A stretch of DNA of 10,107 bases from an uncultured Odoribacter sp. (GCA_900548135.1 URJC01000067.1:1-10107); one strand, 5' to 3'. Positions 1 through 6,465 are shown, counted from the stretch's first letter. Program-made: numbers and translations. Notes: generated from the sequence alone by a model not told the origin.

Positions 1-753
1 AGTTTCCAAACGTTTGAGTTGGAAATATTCATAGATGTTCTTGCCTGTTTCGAATTTTAATAAATCGCTGAAATACGGAGGGGAAATATTGAGTAGTCTT
101 CCACAATAATCAGCCGAAGGTAGCCGGCCATTTTGTAATTGCCCTGAACGGATGTATTCGTTCATCAGGAGATCGATCTTTTTCAATATACCTTGGTTTT
201 CCTCGTTGCGGGTGATGAATTGTCGGTCGTAAAAGCGGGTACAATGGTCTAGAAACAGTTCTATGTTTCGTGTAATCAGAGTTTTGCTATGGTAGTCTAT
301 GGTATGGCATAATTCTTCTTCGATGTTATTGAAGCAGTCCAATGCCTTGTTTTTTTCACGCAAGGAGAGATGTAAAGCTTCGTCCGGTTGGTAACGGAAG
401 AAGGTGTAATCGTTGATATGCTTACCTAATGCGGTGTCATAAAGCAAGTCCGGATGGAATGCCAGTAAACGGTTCTTCGGAGAAGATAGGTTGTTTGTAT
501 TGAGTTCGATGGGTTGGCCTGGGAAGAGAAATATAATGGTAGCATTGGAATAATCATGATATTTCCGGCCAAACAGAAAATTTTCACACTCTCCTTCTAA
601 TAGTAGAACAGTATAGAAATCAAAGCGTATGACTTGTTGAGTTAACCCGGTTTTCGACAGGTCGATGACACTTACTAAGGGATGCAGTGTCTTATACCCC
701 AAACAACAATTACATTGATGTATACTTTCTATTTTAAGTATCTTTTTTTTCAT
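1..753 (-). CDS. AraC-family transcriptional regulator, C-terminus cut by window edge
   Basis: The frame is open without a stop from an ATG at 751-753 to the window edge: 251 residues starting MKKKILKIESIHQC. It is a clear paralogue of the complete 298-residue regulator at 3171-4067, sharing TLHPLVSV at about 23-30, FHPDL at 99-103, DEALHLS at 124-130, the near-identical FYDRQFITR at 174-182 (FYERQFITR in the other) and FSDLLKFETGK at 228-238. The N-terminal ~190 residues form the sensing/dimerisation half. The first helix-turn-helix lies at roughly 213-236 (ADYCGRLLNISPPYFSDLLK), and the second would follow just beyond the window. By family it is a cytoplasmic DNA-binding activator; its ligand is unknown. 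It is divergent from a decayed FMN reductase gene, with a putative operator pair between them. The last ~45 residues are not visible, so I cannot say whether the gene is intact. The family assignment is secure. Confidence 0.93.
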   Translation of the reverse strand, partial: MKKKILKIESIHQCNCCLGYKTLHPLVSVIDLSKTGLTQQVIRFDFYTVLLLEGECENFLFGRKYHDYSNATIIFLFPGQPIELNTNNLSSPKNRLLAFHPDLLYDTALGKHINDYTFFRYQPDEALHLSLREKNKALDCFNNIEEELCHTIDYHSKTLITRNIELFLDHCTRFYDRQFITRNEENQGILKKIDLLMNEYIRSGQLQNGRLPSADYCGRLLNISPPYFSDLLKFETGKNIYEYFQLKRLET

Positions 754-817
754 CTGAGTCACTATACATTAAGGTTGTGCCGGATGAATCATGGCACTGT
801 CGGAATGTAATTTTTAG

Positions 818-825
818 CGAAGATA
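818..825 (-). promoter_or_regulatory. Putative -7 box for the left AraC gene
   Basis: Read on the minus strand this is TATCTTCG, one mismatch from the Bacteroidota -7 consensus TAnnTTTG, 64 bp upstream of the AraC start. The second AraC gene has TATCTTTG in the corresponding place, and in both loci the box lies exactly 41 bp from the first base of the nearest CTGTAATC half-site. That shared geometry is the main support. No convincing -33 TTTG is seen. Confidence 0.5.
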
Positions 826-865
826 AGGTGTTTTATGTAGAGTTGTAAACCTCTTTGGAGTATAT

Positions 866-900
866 CTGTAATCAAGGTTGTTAATTCAGTAATTTGTGTA
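866..900 (+). promoter_or_regulatory. Putative AraC operator: two direct half-sites 21 bp apart
   Basis: Half-sites CTGTAATCAAGGT (from 866) and CAGTAATTTGTGT (from 887) repeat in the same orientation with a 21-bp period, two helical turns, as is typical for tandem AraC-family half-sites. The same design occurs twice upstream of the paralogous AraC gene (4229/4250 and 4338/4359). Here the pair lies between the AraC gene and the decayed FMN reductase. Downstream, the place where a plus-strand -7 box would be expected (near 924) already holds coding remnant, so the target promoter seems to have been lost. Function is inferred from pattern only. Confidence 0.55.
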
Positions 901-911
901 CAAAACCAGGG

Positions 912-1218
912 CTAAACAGCAAGATGCCGGCAGCTGATGTGATTGTATTCGGTACACCTGTTTGTTTTTACGTAATGGACGCATAGTTAAAGGTTGTTCT
1001 CGGCCGTTGCTGCGGACTGTATACAGAAATGAAAAATAAGGAGTTTTATTTCATCGCATCTGATGCGGAAGATGGAGTTTGACGATCTGACGGGGGCCGA
1101 TTACCTGGATAACCTTATCTTGAAAGGCAGAATCCCGGCTACCGGGGTATGGCATTTCGGCGAGATTAAAGGACATCCGGCTTTGCAGGAAGTTTATGAA
1201 TTGGGACGGCAGGTGTGA
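912..1218 (+). pseudogene. Decayed NADPH-dependent FMN reductase (flavodoxin fold) remnant
   Basis: Two pieces of one protein remain in different frames. The first, around 924-1079, reads ADVIVFGTPVCFYVMDA, then an in-frame TAG at 984-986, then LKVVLGRCCGLYTEMKNKEF and YFIASDAEDG, ending at TGA 1080-1082. The second, shifted by one frame, runs from about 1078 to TGA 1216-1218 and reads DDLTGADYLDNLILKGRIP, followed by GVWHFGEIKGHPALQEVYEL. This matches the layout of Bacteroidota NADPH-dependent FMN reductases: the ADVIVxGTPVYFY strand, the NKEFYFI strand and the C-terminal GEIKGxPAxxEAYE helix. The N-terminal ~60-70 residues, including the FMN phosphate loop, are absent, and about a dozen residues appear deleted near 1070. 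I infer loss of function by a 5' deletion, a nonsense mutation and an internal deletion. The gene was probably the former target of the divergent AraC regulator. Confidence 0.8.
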
Positions 1219-1260
1219 AATAGAAGGACAGGATAAAACAATACCCCATCCCTTCTTTCG

Positions 1261-2145
1261 TTAATTTTCTTGCAACAAAGGTAGTTCGGAGAGCATATTC
1301 TTGATTTTTATGGCTGTTTGGGGCAATGGTTCAGCGATGGTTAGGCCAACTACATCATATTGGGCAGCGATGTCATGGATTACATGGACTACTTCCCGGA
1401 TTTTCATCCCCTCGGGTTCACGGCCTACGGCTGCTATGATTTCGGCAGGGTCCAGCACATCCAGGTCAAAGTGGATGAGGACTTTGGAGGCTCCGGTTTC
1501 TTTCAGCCATTTCAGGATTGCACGGCTGTTATCGGTAACTTCGGCAGGAGAGAGGCTTTTTATGCCCAACTTCGCCTGTCTTTCTTTTGTTCCTCCGTTT
1601 TTCTCCCAGGTACGTAGTCCCACCAGTAAAGTTTTGTCGGCACTGACTTTTCCCGGTAACAGGCGCACGATCTCTTCGTCGCCTATTCCCAGACAAGCTG
1701 TTAAAGCCATAGCGTGATATCCTGTGTATTCATCGCCGGGTAAATTGATATCCGGATGTGCGTCCATCCAGATAATAGCAGTATTGTCCGGATATTTTGC
1801 GGCTAGATAGGTAAATGGAGGGACACTTACAGAACATTCACCGCCTAAGGTTACAATCCGGTCGGGGTTGTTTTCATTTATTTTTTCAAGGGCTGCCCGG
1901 GTTTGCCGTACGATGGCTTTCCGGTCAGTGATCCCGTTTTCGGTTTTGCGTTCACCGATTTCTAAAGAAACCGGAACTTCTACTGTTTGTTGTGAACTCT
2001 TGGGGGCCAGTAGGTTCAGGATTTGAGCCCCGAGGAAATATCCCCGTGATGCGTCGTTTTCTGGTAGGTCCGGGAACCAACTGTTGATAATGCCGCCTTG
2101 CCATTGTGGATAGACGAGGCGGATAGTGGTCTGCTTATTTTTCAT
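1261..2145 (-). CDS. Arginase/agmatinase-fold hydrolase with a Cys at the first metal-ligand position
   Basis: This 294-residue protein belongs to the ureohydrolase (arginase/agmatinase/formimidoylglutamase) superfamily, cytosolic enzymes with a binuclear Mn centre that hydrolyse guanidino or amidino groups. Visible motifs are GGECSVS at 101-107, WMDAHPDIN at 126-134 (ligands D128, H130, D132), GYHAMALTA at 142-150 (H144), HFDLDVLDP at 225-233 (D227, D229) and AEPLP at 271-275 (E272). The usual GGDHS motif reads GGECS here, so the first metal ligand His is Cys104 and the preceding Asp is Glu. A binuclear site may be altered, and the substrate should not be assumed to be arginine or agmatine. 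Start: ATG at 2143-2145, MKNKQTTIRL, with no signal peptide. The gene converges on the FMN reductase remnant and is divergent from an HxlR regulator, which probably controls it. Superfamily is secure; substrate is unknown. Confidence 0.9.
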   Translation of the reverse strand: MKNKQTTIRLVYPQWQGGIINSWFPDLPENDASRGYFLGAQILNLLAPKSSQQTVEVPVSLEIGERKTENGITDRKAIVRQTRAALEKINENNPDRIVTLGGECSVSVPPFTYLAAKYPDNTAIIWMDAHPDINLPGDEYTGYHAMALTACLGIGDEEIVRLLPGKVSADKTLLVGLRTWEKNGGTKERQAKLGIKSLSPAEVTDNSRAILKWLKETGASKVLIHFDLDVLDPAEIIAAVGREPEGMKIREVVHVIHDIAAQYDVVGLTIAEPLPQTAIKIKNMLSELPLLQEN

Positions 2146-2235
2146 GTCAGTTAAAAAGTTTTGAAGTGGAAATTATTTCCGATAACATAAACAATGATAA
2201 AAATAATGTTTTCATGATATGGTATTTTGTACGTG

Positions 2236-2266
2236 TAAAAATAGATACTGGATTCTTTTCATACAA
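2236..2266 (-). promoter_or_regulatory. Possible promoter of the arginase-like gene
   Basis: On the minus strand, TTG (2264-2266) is followed after 20 bp by TATTTTTA (2236-2243), one base off the Bacteroidota TAnnTTTG box at acceptable spacing. The box lies about 90 bp upstream of the start codon. The region is AT-rich, so chance matches are likely; this is tentative. Confidence 0.3.
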
Positions 2267-2303
2267 TTACGGCTGAATTATTCAGGTACTGATAATTTTT
2301 TCA

Positions 2304-2327
2304 TATACTGATAAATTTGTCAGTATA
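2304..2327. promoter_or_regulatory. 24-bp near-palindrome, probable HxlR operator
   Basis: The sequence runs TATACTGATAAA / TTTGTCAGTATA. It equals its own reverse complement except for one mismatched base pair at the inner T/G position, giving outer arms TATACTGA and TCAGTATA. A further TACTGATAA half-site copy lies 19 bp upstream at 2287-2295. It sits between the divergent arginase-like and HxlR genes and abuts the HxlR promoter. HxlR/YodB-type dimers bind TACT...AGTA-like dyads, so I infer autoregulation and control of the arginase-like gene. Binding itself is not shown. Confidence 0.6.
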
Positions 2328-2328
2328 C

Positions 2329-2357
2329 TTGAAAATCAGGATATATGATTATTTTTG
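2329..2357 (+). promoter_or_regulatory. Putative promoter of the HxlR gene
   Basis: TATTTTTG at 2350-2357 fits the Bacteroidota -7 consensus TAnnTTTG exactly, with TTG at 2329-2331 as a -33-like element 18 bp upstream. The palindrome at 2304-2327 ends one base before it, a position suited to repression. The start codon is about 70 bp downstream. Confidence 0.5.
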
Positions 2358-2426
2358 TATAAAACTATGTTGTAAAGTGGATATGGTATCTCATTTATAT
2401 GATTTAGAGTAGCAAAGCAGAGGAAT

Positions 2427-2795
2427 ATGTATGAAAAAAAATTACCGTTTGATATCGACTGTGGAATAAGGATTGCGATGGAAGTGATCGGAGGAAAATG
2501 GAAAAGTTGTATTCTGTTCGAGTTGAATAATGGGCCGAAACGGCCGAGTGAGATTCACCGATTGTTTCCGGAAGCAAATTCCCGTGTCATCAACCAACAA
2601 CTGAAAGAACTTGAGCTGTATGGGATTATCGAAAAGAAAATTTTTGCAGAACTTCCGCCTCATTCGGAATATTCCATAACATCAGTGGGGAGAACTCTGA
2701 TTCCAGTGGTGAAAAAATTGGAAGAATGGGGGGATTATTTCCGGCCGGTTATGAAAAAGATATTGGAATTACAGAGCACAGAGGGACGAGGATAA
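2427..2795 (+). CDS. HxlR-family winged-helix transcriptional regulator
   Basis: A 122-residue single-domain regulator with the full HxlR signature: GGKWKSCILFELNNGPKRPSE from residue 22, NQQLKELELYGIIEKK at 56-71, PPHSEYSITSVGRTL at 77-91, and a trailing helix with EEW at 99-101. This length is normal for the family. HxlR proteins bind palindromes as dimers, and some sense electrophiles or redox stress through an N-terminal cysteine. Cys12 (DIDCGI) is in the corresponding place, and Cys28 is a second candidate. The ATG at 2427-2429 follows AGAGGA, a modest Shine-Dalgarno-like stretch. It is divergent from the arginase-like hydrolase, with a 24-bp dyad between them, so the hydrolase and the regulator itself are the likely targets. 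The inducer is unknown. Confidence 0.93.
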   Translation: MYEKKLPFDIDCGIRIAMEVIGGKWKSCILFELNNGPKRPSEIHRLFPEANSRVINQQLKELELYGIIEKKIFAELPPHSEYSITSVGRTLIPVVKKLEEWGDYFRPVMKKILELQSTEGRG

Positions 2796-3130
2796 TGCAT
2801 CCCTTTGTTGTCTAATACGGATTTATCCCCAAACTGGCCATATTCTCAGGCAGAGATGGCCTTGTCGCTTGGAGGGGGGGAGTTGCCGGACTAATTTGTT
2901 TTCTACCTTTATCGGATAGGCAAGGAAAACTTGGATAAATTTGGGAATGGGTTCCAAAATGTAAAGTAACAGCTAATAAGGAAAGATGAACGCAGTGTGC
3001 TGGCCTGAAAATTTGAAAGTTAATTGAATAAAAAATAAATGTACAGTTTGGGATTTAGTCTGAATCTAGTAAATTACTAAGGTTGGCAGGATTCAACGTT
3101 GTCTGAAGATAGTACTTATTTGTTATAAGG
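2796..3130. other. Intergenic stretch with no recognisable gene
   Basis: All frames on both strands were read and no protein family was recognised; open stretches are short. The region contains a weak bulged hairpin at 2836-2861 (arms GGCCAT/ATGGCC with an inner CTC/GAG) and a run of seven G at 2874-2880. The hairpin is not followed by a T-tract, so I do not call it a terminator. It may be eroded former coding sequence, but there is no positive evidence of that. Confidence 0.5.
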
Positions 3131-3168
3131 AATGTCCGGTTGCATTAAAAAGTAACCGGACATTTTGC
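3131..3168. terminator. Hairpin between converging transcripts (probable terminator)
   Basis: A perfect 11-bp inverted repeat, AATGTCCGGTT (3131-3141) and AACCGGACATT (3154-3164), encloses a 12-nt loop. It sits 6 bp beyond the stop codon of the minus-strand AraC gene and downstream of the plus-strand HxlR gene. Only a short T-run (TTTT at 3163-3166) follows on the plus strand, so termination may be partial; its position suggests service to both directions. Confidence 0.65.
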
Positions 3169-3170
3169 GG

Positions 3171-4067
3171 CTATGCCTGTAACCGATATTCATTCGGGGT
3201 ACATCCAACGCTTTTTTTGAATAGGCGGCTGAAATGCTGGGAATACTGAAAGCCTAATTCATAGGCAATTTGACTGACTGTCATGTCGCTGCCCAGTATC
3301 TTTTCTTTTGCCAGCCCGATGATTTTATTCTGGATATATTCTTGTGCAGTTTTTCCGGTTTCTTTTTTAATTAGGTCACCGAAGTAATTAGCTGATAAAC
3401 ATATTTTATCTGCAAAATATTTAACAGTGGGCAGACCTTTTTGTTGGGGTGTATCTTCTTGAAAATATTCGTCCAATAAATGTTCAAACTTGATTAGTAC
3501 GTCCTTATTGGCTTCTGAACGGGTAATAAACTGTCGTTCGTAAAAACGCATGCAATAATCCAGTAGTAATTCAATATTCATAGCGATCAAGCGTTTGCTA
3601 TGCTTATCGATCGCGTGTTCCAGTTCAATTTGTATTTTGTCGAAACAATCCAGTACAATCTTTCTTTCCTGATCTGAAAGATGGAGTGCCTCATTGGACT
3701 CATACGAAAAAAATGAATAGCGTTTAATATCCCGTCCCAATGAAGTACCCCGGATCAGATCGGGATGAAAGAGCAGGCCGCGTGCCTTGGGGCGATATCC
3801 CTTGGCCATTTCAACACTGGTTACTTGTCCGGGAGCAAAAGCTACTACCGTTCCTTCCTGATAATCATACATCTGGCGACCATATCGGATATCCCCACAT
3901 TTGGTATCTTTCAAAAAAAGACTGTATACTCCATAGTTCATGCGAAAACGGGTAGGCCACGATTCGGATTTTGACAGATCAACCACGCTTACCAGGGGGT
4001 GTAGGGTTTCCAGTCCGAAAAGTTTGTTGTACTGATCGACACAATCAATTTTTATCGTTTCATCCAT
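3171..4067 (-). CDS. AraC-family transcriptional regulator
   Basis: A complete 298-residue AraC regulator. The N-terminal ~190 residues form a cupin-like sensing half with GLLFHPDLIRG at 97-107 and FYERQFITR at 175-183. The C-terminal DNA-binding domain has its first helix-turn-helix at about 215-236 (KYFADKICLSANYFGDLIKK) and its second at about 264-285 (VSQIAYELGFQYSQHFSRLFKK), ending in the family-typical GCTPNEYR. It is a close paralogue of the regulator at the left edge. It is divergent from the cupin-to-DUF362 operon, with 427 bp between them containing two operator pairs. That placement makes it the likely local activator of the operon and probably self-regulating. Start: ATG at 4065-4067 (MDETIKIDCV). 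The effector is unknown; neighbouring redox genes suggest a reactive or aromatic/carbonyl compound, but that is only a guess. Confidence 0.95.
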   Translation of the reverse strand: MDETIKIDCVDQYNKLFGLETLHPLVSVVDLSKSESWPTRFRMNYGVYSLFLKDTKCGDIRYGRQMYDYQEGTVVAFAPGQVTSVEMAKGYRPKARGLLFHPDLIRGTSLGRDIKRYSFFSYESNEALHLSDQERKIVLDCFDKIQIELEHAIDKHSKRLIAMNIELLLDYCMRFYERQFITRSEANKDVLIKFEHLLDEYFQEDTPQQKGLPTVKYFADKICLSANYFGDLIKKETGKTAQEYIQNKIIGLAKEKILGSDMTVSQIAYELGFQYSQHFSRLFKKSVGCTPNEYRLQA

Positions 4068-4180
4068 AAGGCTAAAATTTTATTGGTCTGAAATAGGTTG
4101 ATACGGACATCGTGCCGAATTTGCCGGTAAAAAAGATCGGTTGTTATTCCCATTGCCCGGTGACACGTTTTACCTTTGGA

Positions 4181-4188
4181 CAAAGATA
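4181..4188 (-). promoter_or_regulatory. Putative -7 box for the second AraC gene
   Basis: On the minus strand this reads TATCTTTG, an exact TAnnTTTG match, about 114 bp upstream of the AraC start. It lies exactly 41 bp from the first base of the CTGTAATCC half-site at 4229, the same distance as in the paralogous locus at 818-866. No clear -33 element is visible, as expected if activation depends on a regulator. Confidence 0.55.
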
Positions 4189-4225
4189 AAAATTCTGATT
4201 ATATATTAATTATGTGTCAGGAAAT

Positions 4226-4262
4226 AAACTGTAATCCGGGTATAAACATCTGTAATATGTAC
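4226..4262 (+). promoter_or_regulatory. Putative AraC operator I (half-sites 21 bp apart), AraC-proximal
   Basis: Half-sites CTGTAATCCGGGTATA (from 4229) and CTGTAATATGTAC (from 4250) repeat directly with a 21-bp period. The 19-mer starting AAACTGTAAT at 4226-4244 recurs with two mismatches at 4335-4353, 109 bp downstream. Its place upstream of the AraC -7 box suggests autoregulation. Confidence 0.6.
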
Positions 4263-4334
4263 TACATTATCCGGATGAAACCCCACACAGCGTGAGATGG
4301 AGATGAAATCAAACATTTGGGGCTTTTGTTTCAG

Positions 4335-4372
4335 AAACTGTAATTAGGGTATATTTCCCCGTAATTCATATA
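4335..4372 (+). promoter_or_regulatory. Putative AraC operator II (half-sites 21 bp apart), next to the cupin promoter
   Basis: Half-sites CTGTAATTAGGGTATA (from 4338) and CCGTAATTCATATA (from 4359) repeat directly with a 21-bp period. The pair ends immediately upstream of where a -33 element for the box at 4396-4403 would lie, and that -33 is poor. This is the usual layout of an AraC-type activator contacting RNA polymerase. Inferred from pattern and position. Confidence 0.6.
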
Positions 4373-4395
4373 CAGAAGGCTCAGCTGATCTGTAG

Positions 4396-4403
4396 TATTT
4401 TTG
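4396..4403 (+). promoter_or_regulatory. Putative -7 box of the cupin-to-DUF362 operon
   Basis: TATTTTTG matches the Bacteroidota TAnnTTTG consensus exactly and lies about 90 bp upstream of the cupin start. There is no TTTG near 4373-4377 at the expected -33 distance, which fits dependence on an activator bound at 4335-4372. Confidence 0.55.
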
Positions 4404-4494
4404 TTGTATAAAATTGAATATAAAAACCGATCGGAGTTGTAAGTTGAGTCTTTCCTGTAATAATAGGAGGAAATAATCTAAAAAATTAACGGAT

Positions 4495-4983
4495 ATGAAA
4501 ATAAAGAAAATAATCATTGCCTTATCGGTGATATTAACCGCTGTAGGTAGTTTAAAAGCACAAGAAATGGAAACCAAAGTACCTAAAATCAGTGAATTCC
4601 CTGTGGGAAAAGAGAATGTTGCATTTGAACAATATTTTACTGGAAAATCATGGCTGGCACCTTTGATAGTCAACAAAGACCTGAATGTGCCGATGTCTAA
4701 TGTTACATTCGAACCGGGTTGCCGCAACAACTGGCATAGTCATACGGGTGGTCAGATCCTCATTGCCGTAGGGGGTGTCGGATATTATCAGGAGCATGGT
4801 AAAGCTGCCCGGCGTTTACTTCCCGGTGATATTGTAGAGATCGCACCCAATGTAGTACATTGGCACGGAGCTGCTCCCGATAGCTGGTTTTCTCATATTG
4901 CCATCGAATGTAATCCCCAAACCAACAAAAACACTTGGTATGAACGTGTCAACGATGAGGATTACGCTAAAGCTGTGAAATGA
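4495..4983 (+). CDS. Exported cupin-domain protein (Mn-cupin lyase-like)
   Basis: A 162-residue protein. Residues 1-22 form a Sec signal peptide (KIKK, then a hydrophobic IIIALSVILTAVG core, cleavage likely after LKA before Gln23), so the mature protein is periplasmic. A single cupin barrel follows: PGCRNNWHSHTGGQ at 74-87 and PGDIVEIAPNVVHWHGA at 110-126. Probable metal ligands are H81, H83, Q87 and H122, with H124 in the HWHGA motif. The WHSH-x3-Q and HWHGA pattern resembles small Mn-dependent cupins such as the GtHNL type of hydroxynitrile lyase and proteins often paired with carboxymuconolactone decarboxylases; the actual reaction is unknown. It is the first gene of the operon, preceded by AGGAGG 20-30 bp upstream of the ATG, rather far for a ribosome site. 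A CMD protein is encoded three genes downstream, supporting a shared pathway. Confidence 0.9.
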   Translation: MKIKKIIIALSVILTAVGSLKAQEMETKVPKISEFPVGKENVAFEQYFTGKSWLAPLIVNKDLNVPMSNVTFEPGCRNNWHSHTGGQILIAVGGVGYYQEHGKAARRLLPGDIVEIAPNVVHWHGAAPDSWFSHIAIECNPQTNKNTWYERVNDEDYAKAVK

Positions 4984-5016
4984 TGTATCGGGATGAAGGT
5001 TTAAAATATAAAAAGT

Positions 5017-5859
5017 ATGGAATATGTAAAACTAAATAATGGGGTTGAAATGCCCGTTTTAGGTTTCGGGGTTTATCAGGTCGATCCTGAAGAATGTGAG
5101 CGTTGTGTGTTGGATGCAATTCGCGTTGGTTATCGGTTGATCGATACAGCACAGGCTTATTACAACGAAGAAGGAGTAGGTAACGCCATTGTCAAATGCA
5201 GTGTCCCCCGTAACGAATTGTTTATTACGACCAAAGTCTGGATTTCCAATGCTGGTGAAGAAAAAGCGATGGCTTCCATAGACGAATCATTGCGTAAGTT
5301 ACGGACCGATTACATCGATTTACTATTGATTCATCAGCCATTTGGCGATTATTATGGGACCTATCGGGCAATGATCAGGGCGCAAAAAACAGGCAAAGTC
5401 CGTGCCATTGGGGTATCCAACTTTTATCCGGATCGGTTTAAGGACCTGGCTGAGTTTGGGCCGATGGTTCCTGCAGTCAATCAAGTAGAAACCCATGTTT
5501 TTAATCAGCAAACCGAAGCTCAGCAAATTATGTGGCAATACGGTGCGCAAATCATGTCGTGGGGACCTTTTGCCGAAGGACGGAACGGATTCTTTACCAA
5601 CAAAGTGTTGCAGTCTATCGGGGATAAATATGGAAAGTCGGTGGCACAAACTGCCTTGCGTTTTCTGATTCAGCGTGGAGTGGTGGTTATTCCTAAATCA
5701 ACGCACATGGAACGGATGAAAGAAAATTTCGATGTTTTCGATTTTACTCTAACAGAAGAAGATATGAGCCGGATTGCTACTTTGGATACCGGAAAATCAT
5801 TATTCCTGTTTCATAATGAACCTTCGGCAGTAGATTTTTTTGTCAGTATCAGTAAATAA
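5017..5859 (+). CDS. Aldo/keto reductase (2,5-diketo-D-gluconate reductase-like, AKR5-type)
   Basis: A 280-residue NADPH-dependent carbonyl reductase with a (beta/alpha)8 barrel, of normal length. The catalytic tetrad is intact: D43 and Y48 ([12 protein letters not shown]), K73 (FITTKVW) and H106 (LLLIHQP). [15 protein letters not shown] at 126-140 and VNQVETH at 154-160 are family hallmarks. [13 protein letters not shown] at 225-237 supplies the NADPH 2'-phosphate contacts (K227, S228, R233, N237). There is no signal peptide, so it acts in the cytosol, unlike the exported products on either side. It starts 33 bp after the cupin stop and is probably co-transcribed. Many bacterial homologues reduce aldehydes, ketoaldehydes or quinone-type carbonyls; the substrate cannot be read from the sequence. 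Confidence 0.95.
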   Translation: MEYVKLNNGVEMPVLGFGVYQVDPEECERCVLDAIRVGYRLIDTAQAYYNEEGVGNAIVKCSVPRNELFITTKVWISNAGEEKAMASIDESLRKLRTDYIDLLLIHQPFGDYYGTYRAMIRAQKTGKVRAIGVSNFYPDRFKDLAEFGPMVPAVNQVETHVFNQQTEAQQIMWQYGAQIMSWGPFAEGRNGFFTNKVLQSIGDKYGKSVAQTALRFLIQRGVVVIPKSTHMERMKENFDVFDFTLTEEDMSRIATLDTGKSLFLFHNEPSAVDFFVSISK

Positions 5860-5904
5860 AGAGGAAGGGGCCGGGAGGCAACCTTCAGGTAAAATTTAAG
5901 ATAT

Positions 5905-6465
5905 ATGAAACAAGTAACAGTTGTGTTAACGCTGCTTTTATCTCTTTCGATCGGAGGAGTTTGTGCACAAAAAACAAATGAAACTATGAAAATTTTAGTA
6001 GCCTATTTTTCCCATAGCGGCAATACGCGTACGATAGCCGGGCAGATCCAAAAAGCTACGGGAGCAGATATTTTTGAAATAGAAGTGAAAAATGCTTATC
6101 CATCCAATTATCAAAGCGTTGTCGATCAGGCAAAAAAAGAAATCAATGCTGGTGTAAAACCTGACTTGAAATCAATGCCCGAAAATTTAGCGCAGTATGA
6201 TGTTGTTTTTATAGGTTCACCCAACTGGTGGAGTACGATAGCCCCTCCGGTAGCGACTTTCCTGACGAAGGGGGATTTTTCAGGTAAGACGGTCATCCCT
6301 TTTGTTACTCATGGTGGGGGAGGGATTGCAAGGTGTGAAGCTGATATGAAAAAGCTGTGTCCCGGGTCCACATTGTTGAAAGGCTTTGCAATTAACGGAA
6401 GCACTGTACAGAATGCAATGCCACGGATACAAAAATGGTTGCAGGAGATAGGAATAACTGATTAG
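5905..6465 (+). CDS. Exported flavodoxin-fold protein
   Basis: A 186-residue protein. Residues 1-21 are a Sec signal peptide (MKQVTVVLTLLLSLSIGG, likely cut in VCA before Gln22). The rest is a short-chain flavodoxin: the FMN phosphate loop SHSGNTRT at 36-43, YDVVFIGSPNWWSTIAPPV at 98-116 around the isoalloxazine ring (W108, W109), and FVTHGGGGIARC at 133-144. By family it binds FMN and shuttles electrons or reduces a bound substrate. Export of a flavodoxin is notable, because FMN-loaded electron carriers normally work in the cytosol; an internal ATG at 5986-5988 (MKILVAYFSH) could give a leaderless form but has no good ribosome site. The gene starts 45 bp after the aldo/keto reductase. Cys20 precedes the cleavage site but does not form a proper lipobox. 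Confidence 0.92.
   Translation: MKQVTVVLTLLLSLSIGGVCAQKTNETMKILVAYFSHSGNTRTIAGQIQKATGADIFEIEVKNAYPSNYQSVVDQAKKEINAGVKPDLKSMPENLAQYDVVFIGSPNWWSTIAPPVATFLTKGDFSGKTVIPFVTHGGGGIARCEADMKKLCPGSTLLKGFAINGSTVQNAMPRIQKWLQEIGITD

Noticed and set aside
1301..1717. Long open frames on the plus strand opposite the arginase-like gene
   Set aside because: They lie antisense to a well-supported enzyme, show no family motifs and have poor starts; they are frame shadows.
2836..2880. Bulged hairpin plus seven-G run downstream of the HxlR gene, as terminator or phase-variable tract
   Set aside because: There is no T-tract after the stem and no open frame or promoter that the G-run would switch.
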